A stretch of DNA of 64,000 bases from Sycobia sp. Sy_11 (GCA_018907035.1 JACCIC010000225.1:714501-778500); one strand, 5' to 3'. Counted from the first letter of the stretch, positions 13,582 through 24,200 are shown. Notes: generated by a model from the letters alone, not told the origin. A program made the numbers and translations.

Positions 13582-14503
13582 TCAAACTCATAACTAAATA
13601 CGTTTAGAAAACTGATCGATTTGTAAAATATAACACCTGTAGAGACATTGTCTGCGAGTCAGTTCATCTGGCAATTTCGATTGTTTTTATGAAGGTTCTC
13701 TCTCGTTCAAGAACATCCTGTCAAGCTGGTACACGGAGACCTTCTGGTCTTTGAAGAATCAGATAGATTATCGGATCTATCACTGTATCGGTAGGACATC
13801 CGCAGGAGCTTACATAAGCAGACATAATGTAATTGTAGGGCGAATTCAGGATTTAACACGAATAAATTAACGTAGATGTAGCAGGTAAAGATAAATATAT
13901 TAAAGATATACGGAGGAACTACAATTTACGGGAGCTAAATCTTATGGTGCGTTGTCTCACTTATTCAGAACAAAACTCATCACATTCATGTATGTCTCTT
14001 AACACGATAGCTCGGGATGCGCCCACTCTCTACTTAAAACCTAATTACAGCTAACGGCCCCTGCAGTCATTAGGACCTAGCAGTCTATACTTGTAGAGTA
14101 CGAGCCCTAACTTGTAATCTATAAGCTAACGCCCGCAGAATCCAAGTGATTACCTGCTACGTTTTTGTTAACTCTATATAATTGATGTTAATAATATATA
14201 GTCTTAGTCGGGAGCTGAGAGAGCCTTGAAAATCTTGAACTGTACAAAAAATTATTAATCAATTCACAAATAATTTGATGTATTTCTTACCGTAGAGAGT
14301 CACTAAAGTATTAATTAACATTATTTTATAATTTCATATAGGGTGATCGTGGTGGTCCAGTGATGAGAGAAGATGCACCTGGTCAATATACTGTTATTGG
14401 AATTATTTCTAAAGGATTTATTAACGACAATCTGGCAGTGCATACACTTGTAGCTCCCTTCATACATTGGATTGAAAGTGAAATGATTGCTTACCCTGAT
14501 TGA
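517..14503 (+). CDS. Secreted serine protease homologue 1 (S1 family, catalytically dead)
   Basis: Four exons: 517-568, 4968-5268, 5503-5839, 14342-14503. Intron phases are 1, 2 and 0, all GT-AG, giving 283 residues. Residues 1-17 form a signal peptide (MKIQLITFFCFLTLAYT). The KR|IIGG sequence at 21-26 is a trypsin-like activation site, and the VGWG motif (159-162) plus the C-terminal HWIE helix identify a chymotrypsin-fold domain. His57 is Thr70, Asp102 aligns with Asn124, and Ser195 is Arg233 (GDRGGP), so no proteolysis is expected. The Cys42-Cys58 pair is also gone (Thr56, Val71), and only Cys191-Cys216 (the chymotrypsin 168-182 pair) remains. An in-frame upstream ATG at 481 exists, but the TATA box at 474-480 and the stop-interrupted paralogue favour 517. 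Intron 3 is 8.5 kb of transposon debris. AATAAA lies at 14582-14587. The exon structure is supported by exact correspondence with the paralogue at 36255. Function is unknown; pseudoproteases often act as cofactors or binding proteins. Confidence 0.85.
1674..1796. mobile_element. Foldback MITE-like palindromic element, 123 bp
   Basis: The ends are inverted repeats: TAGAACAATGTCCAG at the left, and a right end whose reverse complement reads TAGCACAATGTCCAG. The complementarity continues inward (TCTCGG against CCGAGA) and reaches the centre, where AGGAAATTTCCT (1733-1744) is a perfect palindrome. The whole element can therefore fold into one long imperfect hairpin. It has no coding capacity. A terminal TA on each side suggests a TA target, as for Tc1/mariner-mobilised MITEs, but the family cannot be named from one copy. 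Confidence 0.6.
3954..3980. repeat. (GA)n microsatellite
   Basis: A run of about 13 GA dinucleotides in intron 1 of protease homologue 1. Confidence 0.9.
4300..4520 (+). mobile_element. Tc1/mariner-type transposase C-terminal relic
   Basis: One frame starting at 4307 reads CNFF, a stop, then KKGIRGKRFITVQEV, followed by a KSYEWLKDIPIND segment and another stop. This matches the end of mariner-like transposases: the FFLFP..LKK..KG.RF block and then the EWL..IP..D block. At least two nonsense changes are present. The 5' two thirds of the element cannot be recognised. Confidence 0.55.
6265..7590 (-). mobile_element. Mariner element with a near-complete but inactive transposase
   Basis: The inverted ends are a right end at about 7560-7590 (reverse complement GAGGTGTATTCAAAAAGTAA) and a diverged left end near 6265-6300. 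The transposase reads on the minus strand from 7405 to 6350 in one frame, about 350 residues, interrupted by a single TAG at 6722-6724 inside the KEY-Y region. An N-terminal helix-turn-helix region is followed by GDEKWFYGYD (first Asp), HDNAPAHTS (second Asp) and SPDMAQCNFFLFP. Exactly 34 residues separate the second Asp from the last catalytic position, which is Asn instead of Asp (D34N). The family appears mellifera-like. The copy is therefore inactive twice over. It lies in intron 3 of protease homologue 1, opposite in orientation. Confidence 0.85.
7589..7613. repeat. (TG)n microsatellite
   Basis: A dinucleotide tract exactly between the mariner end and the A-tail of the R1-like retrotransposon. 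Confidence 0.85.
7614..9130 (-). mobile_element. R1-like non-LTR retrotransposon, 5'-truncated and internally deleted
   Basis: On the minus strand the element ends in an A-tail (T run at 7614-7630). Before the tail there is a 3' UTR and then the ORF2 C-terminus: LTGHGCFRYYFHRF and a C-PIC-X8-H-X4-C zinc motif (8122-7814). Upstream lies the end of the reverse transcriptase (8608-8225, PPQRKLLAYVVNSVSMY). The frame is broken near 8575-8608. At 9101-8574 a gag-like segment (residues 1-140, charged and low complexity) runs straight into RFLGVQLDARLNFKEHL, a conserved block of the reverse transcriptase C-terminal side. This joins ORF1 to late ORF2 with the catalytic domain missing. Clade assignment is from motif recognition. 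Confidence 0.75.
9133..9162. repeat. (GT)n microsatellite
   Basis: About 15 GT units at the 5' boundary of the R1-like relic. Confidence 0.85.
9326..9413. repeat. Compound (CT)n-(AT)n microsatellite
   Basis: A CT tract (9326-9357) followed by a 51-base AT tract (9363-9413). It begins exactly where a Tc1 transposase coding block ends. Confidence 0.9.
9415..10220 (-). mobile_element. Tc1-like transposon relic
   Basis: A minus-strand frame starting at 10220 reads MSAKYVSGYEAVFLSIHRRG followed by a KISPSGAAKYIRKSKAVVHK segment, a Tc1-type DNA-binding helix-turn-helix. A stop interrupts it, and the frame resumes with VQRYK. Further on (9748-9551) are TVKDGIKVHLLGCFSKQG and the KIYKKALLPTAKR block of the catalytic core. 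At 9448-9420 is WPLQSPDANPI, the Tc1 catalytic block. Sequence after this last block is replaced by the compound microsatellite. Several stops and frameshifts are present, so it is a pseudogene. Confidence 0.75.
10880..11790 (-). mobile_element. Second Tc1/mariner-type transposase relic
   Basis: On the minus strand, about 11760-11570 encodes an N-terminal DNA-binding region (DETATEIYKKVLKVY, then NRSQMLRWYAGLKKG) that ends at a stop. About 11443-11230 gives LSPGAPRPKNARMGK and EFIPPGQTVNQ. About 11230-10984 gives WVPHHDNAP and then LPQPSYSSEMSPCNFCLFPH. The last catalytic position is Asn, as in the copy at 6265-7590. The reading frame is broken by several shifts and stops. Precise ends were not found. 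Confidence 0.7.
12526..12573. repeat. (TA)n microsatellite
   Basis: Uninterrupted AT dinucleotide run of about 48 bases. Confidence 0.95.
13541..13579. repeat. (TA)n microsatellite
   Basis: About 39 bases of TA, 40 bases downstream of a tRNA B-box-like motif. Confidence 0.95.
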
Positions 14504-14696
14504 TGAATTTGTGTTAATAAGTTAATCACATAGGTTTAAATATATTAATTACACTTATAACTTCAATATAATTCTCTAATTAATAAATTTAATTAATATA
14601 CAATATTTGAAAAGAATAAGAAGTCTTATTGAAACCTTCACGAATTTACAGGCTTTTAAGCTACATAAACGATATGTATAGAGGTTTTCTATATTA

Positions 14697-14699
<3 letters not shown>

Positions 14700-14758
<59 letters not shown>
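14700..14758. repeat. (TA)n microsatellite
   Basis: About 58 bases of AT dinucleotides, 200 bases downstream of the stop codon of protease homologue 1. Confidence 0.95.
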
Positions 14759-14762
<4 letters not shown>

Positions 14763-14769
14763 TTATTTA

Positions 14770-15680
14770 TTATATATATATATTTTTTTATTATTCTATA
14801 TATTTACGCAATGCAGATGCTCTTGTACTTTCATTTCACGTGCATCAGAAAAGGTAAGAATGGTTATTATTATTAATTATTTTTGTTCTAATATTCAGAT
14901 TGGCAACTAATGAATGAATATTTATTCAAGTTCAATAAATTAAATTTTTTTAAAGATTTGCTCTATTTTATTTTAATATAAATGACTTTTTAATATAAAC
15001 GACTTATAATGTGTATGACACATTATATGATTATGATACGAGTATTACATTTTTTAAAGAATAGATATGCAGTAAGATCATAATGATACCATATAATTTT
15101 TTGTTTGCTTAAACTAAAATTTTCGACTGCTGATTTTTATGTGATAGACCATAATTTACAAATATCATTACAAAATAGTTTAAAATATAGTTCGGTATAA
15201 ATCAGCAAGAGACGATTACTGATCAAATTTAAAATAAATGGATAATAGAACATCTTTCACTAAGAATACGCAGTGAAGAAAGGTAGAAAAATTAGACAAA
15301 GAAGTGGCACTATTGTGATAGGCCCCAAAGGAGGAAAAATATTTGTAAATATCGTTAGAACATAATATTATTTAACCCTATGTAAGTTATTCTGATATAA
15401 ATTTAGCTGTAAGAAAAGCCACCACACACATGATGTTATCTTGCGAATCCATGCAAAAGTTTGTGAATGTTCAAAAGTGAGCACTCGATTTGAGATAAAA
15501 TCAGTTTCTTTTCTTTGCTCTCATAAAGGAGAATAGAAAATGGCGATCTGTAAACTACTAACCAAGAAAAGTCTCTACTCCCGCACATTGGACACATAAT
15601 AGAGGCTTTACCAATTGCCGAATAACGACCATAGTTATGGTTCCAAGATGCTAAAATTGTTTTAACATTGAAGATTGTTT
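14770..15680. other. Intergenic stretch without recognisable gene
   Basis: AT-rich, no supportable frame. The part after about 15260 may be the degraded 5' portion of the retrotransposon relic that follows. Confidence 0.4.
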
Positions 15681-17330
15681 TGAAAGAATCCGATAGAAGT
15701 AAAATCTGTTATAAATGTGGCAATGGTGGGCACAATGCCGTGAACTTTCTGTTTTTTACTATTTGATTTTTTTCAAACTCGGAAGATAGAGAAATTCAGC
15801 AACTCCTTGGAACTGTGGCTTTCCAAACATTTAAACAAGCGCTGATGAGGGGAAATTTGAAACATAAGATTGCACGAGATAATTTGAACGTCAATAAAGA
15901 AATGAACTTATTAAATAAATTAACGGCGCTAAAAAATGAAGGCTAGTATAATTATGATAAGTGAGTCATACCGTGACAATAATACACAAACTTTGTCCAT
16001 AAATCTCACCTTCGTAGTAACTTTGTCGATGCGGAGAAGAGTGCCAACCTGTGTATCGGGATATGGTAAATGTGATGATTACGTCTACGCATGAATAGAT
16101 AGTTTCACTGAGATGAGTGAATATCTTGCCGTGATCTGTAGTATTTCTAGGTTGGAAAAGAAATTGAAAACTTTAGAAAACGTTATAAGGAATTTTTCTG
16201 GAAAAAAGATTTTAATGGGTAAATGTCAGGAAATCGAATGGAAGATGACTATTATGAACAAACGTGGAAAGCTTTGACTTGAAGTGGTTGCGAGTCTGGA
16301 AATGGCAGTGGTCAACAAAGGGCAGCCAATTATTTACATAAGGCTAGGGTAGGAGGTATTAATGACTGATATGACGTTTATGTCATAAAAATTAATACTA
16401 AATATTGAACGTTAGCACATGTCCGAAAAATATACAGCTATTGATTAGCAATTTATCATCTCTGAGCTGTAGGAATCGCGTAAATAACAGGAACTCATAT
16501 CGTAAAGACAACAAAATGGAATACAGTAAAACTATATAAAGAGATGTTTCCATGCCTGAAAAATAAATGAGAAAGATCCAAGTATGTCGTTGATGTAATG
16601 ATACAGCGAGTTTGAGATGGATATGCCTTTAACTTCATCGAATAACTCAATAAAATTATCCCAAATTATGCGTATGGAATAAATTATTATCAAAGATAAT
16701 ACAGAGCAGGTTTTGGAAACTTAGATATGGGAGAAATGCAAGTAAGCAAAATAATTGAAGTAAATTGATAGATAAAATTGACTCAGATACATGAAGAGAG
16801 GGGTCCAAGATATTCGCCATCAGAATAGCTGCGAAAATGGAATAGGGGAAGTAAAAGTGTTAGAACTAAGTATAGAGAAGCTTAGTATAGCAGTTCCAAA
16901 ACTATCCTCTCGTAAGAAACAGGCCCTGAAGGTTTACCGGCAGAAATTGTTAACATGGTATCTGATTATCATTGGCGTAATTTAATAGATTTATGTAATG
17001 TTTGCTTAAGTACAGGTATCTGCTCAATAATTTAGGAAAACTTTTCGAATTGATACAGAAGTCTCGAATAGAACAGGCAGTTTGAGACTTCCAGAGTATA
17101 AATGATTGATAAAATGAGTTCCGAGAAGGACGATCGACAATAAGAGTAATTCAAAAAGTAATTGGATCACATTATCAAGCTCTACGAACAGCTTATAAGG
17201 ATATGCTAATAGTACTACTAACAATATTAGATGTTAGAAATGCTTTCAATTACATTCAAATTATGTTTAGTTAGAAAGATGGGTATTAGTCTGGCACTAG
17301 ACAATCTGATAAAACAAGAACAATTTTTCC
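15680..17330 (+). mobile_element. R1-clade-like non-LTR retrotransposon relic
   Basis: At 15701-15750 one frame reads KICYKCGNGGHNAVNF, a gag zinc knuckle of the C-X2-C-X4-H-X4 type in which the last Cys is Asn. From 17113 a frame reads NEFREGRSTIRVIQKVIG, the conserved G-FR-GRST block of reverse transcriptase. It is followed about 30 residues later by ILDVRNAFNYIQI, matching the LDVKNAFN block (first catalytic Asp region) of R1-type enzymes. Between the two, about 16880-17100 resembles the segment upstream of the palm domain, with many stops. The order gag then RT on the + strand is right for one element. It is heavily decayed. Confidence 0.65.
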
Positions 17331-18163
17331 GTATAATTAAATAAACAGATAATGTTAGTCACTGATTTATAATTTATTACATCGATCGTAATTATTATTC
17401 GATTCAGAAATTGAGATCCTAATACCATGCTTCTAGTATGTTTCAAAATAGTCACAAAATATGAAAAATCAAATATATAGATAACAGTAGATTTTGGGAT
17501 AAACTAAGCTATACAGCTTGAGGGTCTACTTGGTCTGAAACGAGATTTGGCTTATACTATTATAAGAATCCGTTGAAAATTTTTCAAAATACCTATTATG
17601 TTTAATATAACAACTGCATGTGCTTTTATTGACATAAAATTTCTTCATTTCTGTATTTCAATATTATAGTAGTAGTCTGTTGCTTAATGTTCACTTGCTG
17701 ACTGTCAAAGTATGATTGATTTCTATTAGGGTACAATATATTTAGGCATTTTTATTAAATGAGCTTTTTATTTTAAAAATTTTATGGAAAGTATACATAA
17801 TGTACTTAATCTTAGATTTATTGTCAAGCTAGATCAGATTTATGATTATGACACCTAAAAAACTTATAACTAATGCGACGTAAGGACGGAGCGGCTGTAA
17901 TGCAAAATTGTATAACGGAAGGAAAAATTGAGGGCGGCGCAACGACAATAGTACGCCTATATAAAGGCGAGCATCATATGAATATTTTTCAGTCGAAATA
18001 GCTATAAAGTAATTTTTATAAATATTTATCATGAATAAACGGTTTATTCAAGTGCCTTGAATTTGTCTATTGAGAATCCATTTCTTTATTATTAATTAGC
18101 CCAATTCTTAACAAATTGGTGATCAAACGCTAGACAATGTACAGGTATATATCGTTTTATATA
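17330..18163. other. Intergenic stretch without recognisable gene
   Basis: AT-rich sequence between the retrotransposon relic and the irritans-type mariner. I see no coding or structural signal. Confidence 0.4.
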
Positions 18164-19417
18164 CGAGGGTGGATTGATAAGTTTCCGGCCTGACCAAGAA
18201 AAACAACGTTTTTAAGAATTTTTTTTATTTCTCATAACGGTGTTCTAGTTTAGTAATGCCATCTCTATAGACTAATTCGTCAAATTCCTCAAAATACCCA
18301 TATACAGCTTCGATTAATGCTTCATTGTCCGCAAATCTCTTACCGCCAAGCCAATTTTTGAGGTTAGGAAACAGATAATAGTCACTCGGGGCTAGGTCTG
18401 GAGAGTAGGGAGGGTGCGGCATCAATTCAAACTTCAGATCGTTGATTTTAGCCATCGCAATGATTGACGTATGCGCTGGTGCGTTATCGTGATGAAACAA
18501 GATTTTTTCTTCGCCAGATGAGGTCATTTAATTTTCACTTCGTGCATCAAACGTTGCAATAAGTCTGCGTAGTATTGGCCAGTGATAGTTATACCCTTTT
18601 CAAGGTAATCAATGTACATAATACCTCTTGTATCCCAAAAAACAGTAGCCATAACCTTGTTCACCAAAAAAATTGTTTTTGTCTTCTTTGGAGTTGGTTC
18701 CCTTGGTCCAATCCACTGTTTAGACTATTATTTGGTTTTAGGAGTGTAGTGATGGACCCAAGTTTCGTCAAGGGTTACGAATCGACGCAAAAATTCGCTT
18801 AGATTACGCTTATACAACGCCAAATTGGCGGTCGAAATGTTCTATCGAATCAATTTTTGGTCGACTGTTAGCAAACGCGGCACCCCTCTTGCACAGAGCT
18901 TTTTCATATACAAATGCTGGTGCAAAATATTTTATGCACGTTCATATGACATCTTACAGGTCTCAGCTATCTCACGCACTTTTAATCTACGGTCTTTCAG
19001 CACTATTTCATGGATTTATTTGATCATATCTGGAGTTGTGACCTTAATGGGGCGTCCTGAGCGAGGTTTATCAGAGGTGCTCACACGACCCTTTTTAAAC
19101 TCGGAAACCCACTGATTAATGGTTGAATATGATGGGGACGATGTCCGCAGTATTGAGTCCATCTCTCCTTTAACTTCCTTCGGCGTTCACCCCTTCAAAT
19201 AAAAGTGTTTGATGACAGCACAATTTTCCAGCTTTTCCATTTTTACGAAAAACACAGAGGCGTCTTGTTCAGCGTGCTCTCAAACCTAAACTAACATGGT
19301 GATCGGACTGAAACTATAGCTAAAGCTATCTACGGATGGTACTATAGAACGCCATCTCAAGGTATGCCTAGTCGCGCCATCTCTTGGTCAGGACGAAAAC
19401 TTATCAATCCACCCTCA
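18164..19417 (-). mobile_element. Irritans-type mariner, both ends preserved, transposase with in-frame stops only
   Basis: Left end CGAGGGTGGATTGATAAGTT and a right end whose reverse complement is TGAGGGTGGATTGATAAGTT, flanked by TA on both sides (18162-18163 and 19418-19419). Length 1254 bp, normal for mariner. The transposase starts at 19241 on the minus strand (MEKLENCAVIKHFYLKG) and stays in one frame to 18225. Catalytic blocks are FVTLDETWVHHY, HHDNAPAHTS and YSPDLAPSDYYLFP with correct D34D spacing, so all three Asp are kept. It is broken by about seven nonsense codons (for example after FYLKG, in the DMIK-IHEIV region, and before SKQWIGP). The last begins the open segment at 18527. 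Irritans subfamily is inferred from overall motif similarity. Confidence 0.9.
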
Positions 19418-19739
19418 TAAAAGCAAACGTAAAAGAATTCGAAAGTAAATTACAGAAAGAGAATCATCAAGAGTTCAACTTTACACAACTTTAGAGAAAA
19501 GACAACTTTATAGATGTATTAAGTGCTAGATTTTCAAGGTTCTCGATAAATATTTAGTGATCAAGGTTCTCAATACGATTTTGGTATATTTTAGGATACT
19601 GACTTTGTTTTGAGGTTTTGAGATAGACTTATAAAAGATTTCGAAAGATTTTCAAAGTGAACAAAGGAAACCAATCAAGCGGAAACTTTTGAAAATAAAA
19701 ATGCCTTTGTATTATCCATTGTGCTTGCGTATAAATCAT

Positions 19740-20255
19740 TGCATCCCAGTGAAAGTGAAATAATTCAACATTTCAGGCCGACGGGTGTATAAATTCTTCG
19801 AAAAATTGTTTAAAAATAACCCAATAAATATAGCAAGAATGGGAATGGATATAATAGGGAGATAAACATTAGTGTGCACTGCCAAATTGTCCTTAGTAAA
19901 TTCTCCAAACCGAATTCCAATAACAGTGCATCGGCACCTTATGCTTGAGGAATTCTTACCACATGGTCGTACGGTCAATAAGAAGTACTACCTTGAAGTT
20001 ATGCGCCGTTTACGAGAGGAGATACACAAAAAATTCGTGGCTTTTGCATCACGATAATGCACCTACTCATTCATCGTTGCTTGTAAAAAAATGATTATCA
20101 AAAGTGCTTCGATGATTGGAAAAACTGTAAGCACAAGTGTATAATATCGGAGGAAGGTTACTTTGGAGGAGAGCAATATAAATATTGACTAATAAATACA
20201 TGTTTTTTGAGAAAACCAAAAAATTACCTTATTTTTTGAACATACCTCGTACATC
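19740..20255 (+). mobile_element. Mariner transposase fragment
   Basis: The + strand frame at about 19925-20057 reads HRHLMLEEFLPHGRTVNKKYYLEVMRRLREE in overlapping pieces, and a shifted frame continues with WLLHHDNAPTHSSLLVKK to about 20090. These are the mid and catalytic parts of a mellifera-like mariner transposase, related to the copy at 6265-7590 and to that at 39715-40560. The C-terminal domain is mostly missing. The right end near 20225-20255 (TTATTTTTTGAACATACCTC) resembles the mariner end at 7560-7590. Confidence 0.75.
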
Positions 20256-20259
20256 CATA

Positions 20260-21690
20260 TTTTTTATATCTACTATAGAATATTTCAATTCTATTTTTTA
20301 TAAAGAAAATATTCTATTATATATTTTTTTTAATATTGTCTAGCCTTATTGATGTCCCTTGACTGTTTAGTGTAAAATCAGCTTCTGATTCAAACTCATT
20401 AGGACGAATACCAATCTAATACGTTCCATGTTTCTCATAAAATAACAGATTGGTCCTTTCAAGTCTTTTCAGATATTTTATGATGTTAGGATCACCAATT
20501 ATGAAAAAAAAGAAAATCCATATATCTCTTTCCATATCTAAAAAAACTTAAAAACATACGTCCAACTTCCATTATATAGGATCAAAATTTGTTTTAATTT
20601 GTACTGTTTAGCGGTGTTTTTTATTTTTGAGTTAAAAAAATTCTGATCTGATGAGTGCAAACGTACTTCAAATTTGATTTAAGCAATCTCAAAAACATAA
20701 ATACACATGGTTTCATCTTTGCAGACAACTGTTTTGTGCTTGCGTTATAAAAGTACATAAAAATGTTCATGTTGTTTAAGATAAACAAAAGGAGTGATCT
20801 AACTGGAGAAATTTATTATAACTTATAATGTGTTTAAATAGATAATAGAAATATTTTCAATCCTTATATTAAATATGATTCCAGTCTCATGCTAGTATGA
20901 TACGACTGTAAGTAGGTTTACAGTAGCATAAAATTCCAGTTTTTAACATTTTTATATGGAATTTATTTTGAAAGGAAAATGATACATTGATTAAAAAACA
21001 TGAATCTAAATAATATAATTAAAATCAAGCTGATAACGTTATTGATTATAATATTGTGAATAGATTTTCATGATTCTGATACAATTCAAATAAGCGGATA
21101 AAAATAGACAGTATTTATTTATTCACCAAGGTTTTGTGTTTATTGATAAGACCTCTCTTTTCAAGAAAAACCATCTTATATACAGTTCAAATAATAACCA
21201 TTTAACATTTTATATAATAGATGCAACTAGAATCTATTATAAATTCTGTTTATATCGACTGATATAAAGCGAACTCATACCATAAATATATTTTCATTCT
21301 TTCCGTTGTTGTATCCGCTCCTAGAATAATAACTGTAGTTTGAGTACTCTTATTTATTAATACAATTACCTACGTAGAATCTGAAATCTAAAATTCCAAA
21401 TTAAAGTGAAGCACGATCTCACTTCACCCTTTCCCAAAGCATTAGATATGTACAATTTTTGTTGATGTTTTGGGCCACTGGGGTTCTTTTACAAAAACTT
21501 AAATAAAAGAATTAAAAAATATATTAAAGGTTTATCTGAAAGAATTAGAAGTATACTAAAAAAAGAAGATACTTAGGTTTTCTTTCCAAATTATAATAAT
21601 TTAGGTTATGAGATTATTAGAATTAAAAATTGTACTTATGTCGACTGTTCAGAATTAAATTAATAAATATTTTTATTTTATGTTTATTTT
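20260..21690. other. Intergenic stretch without recognisable gene
   Basis: AT-rich, no supportable coding frame, motif or RNA gene seen. Confidence 0.4.
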
Positions 21691-21704
21691 TAACGTAATT
21701 TATT

Positions 21705-21805
21705 GTAGTAATAAGTTTTATTTTAGATTCTACGGGGTGTATATAAACAAGGATAGTCTGACTGTTATTATTTTAGCTAATATATTATATTATAAAGACT
21801 GTAAG
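21705..21805 (+). repeat. Dispersed repeat, family A, copy 1
   Basis: About 100 bases are closely matched at 41563-41655: GTAATAAGTTTTATTTTAGA, a GGGTG block, then AAACAAGGA-AGTCTGACTGT and a TATATTA-rich end followed by AAAGACT. No coding frame. The family is not identified; copy 2 has a motif that suggests a retroelement 3' region. Confidence 0.6.
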
Positions 21806-22059
21806 ATCGATAAAAATATTTATTAATTTAATTTTATTCAAATATTATTATCAACATATCATCATATCAATAACAAGTTATTGAATCACTGTAAGGATAA
21901 GGAAAAGGATGATAAATATTTAAAAGCAGTGATAGTATATAAAATCAATTATACTGTTTATAAAGATATTATATTTAAAAACAAATGGGTACGTGAAAAA
22001 AAGAATTAATGAACATCAATCCACTTTATAAAAATGCAATTATTACATCCAGATTAAAA

Positions 22060-23000
22060 GGACACTATTTAATTCTTATAAATTGCTTGGATTTTGGAAA
22101 GGTAAAATGTGTCAGGGAGATAGACGGAGCGCTGGCATCGGTACTTGGTGACCATAGAGTACATTGATTCTTGGGGGTACGTCGTCACAGTTTCGCTAGT
22201 TCGAGGTCCGACATCTATGGACTTTGCTGTGGAGCTGGTTAGTTCTCTCACTGTTTTGGCATTAGCACTCACTGGCCAAGATACTAGAACATCAATTTGC
22301 TTGGATGAGTCGAGTAATGTTATGTTGTCAGCATACAGATCTATAATAATGGATCCTGAACAGGGGTGTCTGCAGTATAAATTAAATAATAATAGGACGA
22401 TCTTACACATTTAGGAGACTGCGTCTTTCAAGAATTTGTAAGTAGAGAGGGCTTCCTCGAAGAAAACATGGAAAACTCTTTCAGTAAGGTAAAATTTTTT
22501 AATCTCAATCATATAGGGGGGGTACTGCAAGGTGAAGAAGTTTGTGGGGAATATTTGCGTAGCCAACCTTATCGAAGACTTCATGTGTGTCCAGGAGTGG
22601 GACGTTGTAATAGGATGCGACATACAAATCATGATCATATTCTGAATTATGAAGATGGAGGATTGGAGAAGCTGGAGAATGCATAGTTGGAGTGAGCTGG
22701 AAAATAGATAGGCTCACAGGGAGCTTCCGCAGTGAGCGAGAGATAGAGATCAGTACATAGAAGAGACACGACCTTTAAATTCTTGATGTTGCTGCCTTAA
22801 TCATTGAGCTTCGTGTTTAGATTGCCAGCTATGATCGTAAAACTTGGGCCAGAAAGGGATGAGCAGCTGTTGGCGTGATTTATGGAGCGGTTTACGGAGA
22901 AAGTATACGCAAAATATTTTCAACGCACCGCTGCGGCAACATATAGCTTCGCTTAGAGAGCTTACAATCTGTCGTTAGGGGTACTTGCGATACATTTAAC
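22060..23000. other. Unassigned, relatively GC-rich block
   Basis: Base composition is clearly less AT-rich than the flanks. Overlapping short frames on both strands (for example 22145-22414 + and 22410-22069 -) are open for 70-113 codons, but I recognise no domain in any of them. Neither strand gives an exon chain with convincing splice sites. It is most likely a decayed mobile element or an old processed pseudogene. Confidence 0.35.
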
Positions 23001-23980
23001 TTTTAGCTGATTTGGATGAGGTACTGCACCAATTTTCTTCTATCACGGAGTACTCAGTTTTTTTCTATGTCGATACCCATGGTTCCTAATTCAGAGAGAA
23101 TGACATTTGGAGGTACTGAAGCTATAGATCATTTGAAATACGAGAGCACGTGGGGTATTTTATCAATCCTAATGATTTGTACGGGATCAGGTATTGAAGG
23201 CTTCGCTCAGTGGCACAGAGCAGTATCTTGTTACAAGATACACTTGTTACAAGATTCACAAAAGCGTCACTTTTTATCTGTAAAAAATTCAAAACGAAAA
23301 TGCGGATGCAATACATATTTTTTTCATTTTTTCACATAATGTATATTTCAAATAAATGTTACAACTATTATATGAAAGACTTACCATTGTTCGATCGCTA
23401 GACTCAAGAATTATTCACTTGGTGATCCGAGTTCAAATCCTGGTTTCGGCCGATTGACAGAAACACCGCTGTAATAATTATTATACATGTGCTTTATTTA
23501 CAAATCGATTGTAGATCTCCGTCGCTGATTAGCATCAGTATTTGGGAGCATAAATAGAGCAACGTTAAATAACATGAAAAAAAACTATTATATTATATTT
23601 TACATTCTAATTTATACTTTATACAGTAGAATAAAATTTAGTAAAATGACTGTCGAAATTTACTTGTATTGAAGTATTTTTGTAAAGTCATGAAAACTTT
23701 CCAGAAAATTTAAAAAACTACATGAAAATACGTACAATAAAAGTATTAATCAGATAACTTTTCTGATTATACAGCGTTCATATACAAGATCATAGGATTC
23801 ATAGAATATTCGGCCAAGAATAACGCAAATTTTGTTATTGTTTATGTTCTAATAATTACGAAGCAAAATCGTTGATACGACCTTTGGTGATCAAATTTTT
23901 CACTAATGGAACAACAAACATTATCTTGAAAGTATATCAGTTTTCATATTATTTATTTACTTTTTATTATAAACTAATTA
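23000..23980. other. Intergenic stretch without recognisable gene
   Basis: AT-rich. A tRNA B-box-like motif (GAGTTCAAATCC) near 23430 lies in a segment that does not fold as a tRNA. No coding frame is convincing. Confidence 0.35.
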
Positions 23981-24200
23981 TTATGGAGGTTGCACAATTA
24001 TCAGAACGAAAAAAAGTTTTTACAATTTTTACTGCGCGGTTAATGGTTGTGAAAGTAAATCAGGTGACCATTTATAAGATAATTTTCACACTTTCCCGAG
24101 ACCAATTGAACACTTTATAAACAGACAGAATATCTATGCGGTGCAAGTCAGGTCATATAAAAGATCTGCGGCCGATGCATCAGAATAAAACAGTTGCGAC
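23980..24200 (+). pseudogene. THAP zinc-finger domain remnant
   Basis: From 24033 one frame reads CAVNGCESKSGDHL, a TAA, then DNFHTFPRPIEHFINRQN. The C-X4-C start, about 10-15 residues of spacer and the FHTFP motif followed by a basic/aromatic helix are the signature of the N-terminal half of a THAP (C2CH) DNA-binding domain. One nonsense codon lies inside, and no downstream C-X2-H could be seen. THAP domains occur in P-element transposases and in domesticated host proteins, and the fragment is too short to tell which. An ATG at 23982 in another frame is probably incidental. Confidence 0.5.

Larger units (their letters stand above)
11800..14341 (+). other. 3' part of intron 3 of protease homologue 1
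   Basis: No gene is seen. It contains (TA)n tracts at 12526-12573 and 13541-13579. A tRNA B-box-like motif lies near 13489 (GGTTCGAATC). A less AT-rich 13.6-14.2 kb block has no readable frame and could be an unidentified repeat. Confidence 0.5.

Noticed and set aside
22069..22717. Possible gene on either strand in the GC-richer block
   Set aside because: Overlapping frames on both strands, no recognised domain and no consistent splice signals. Kept only as an unassigned block.
23395..23460. Candidate tRNA gene
   Set aside because: A B-box-like GAGTTCAAATCC is present, but acceptor, D and anticodon stems do not pair.
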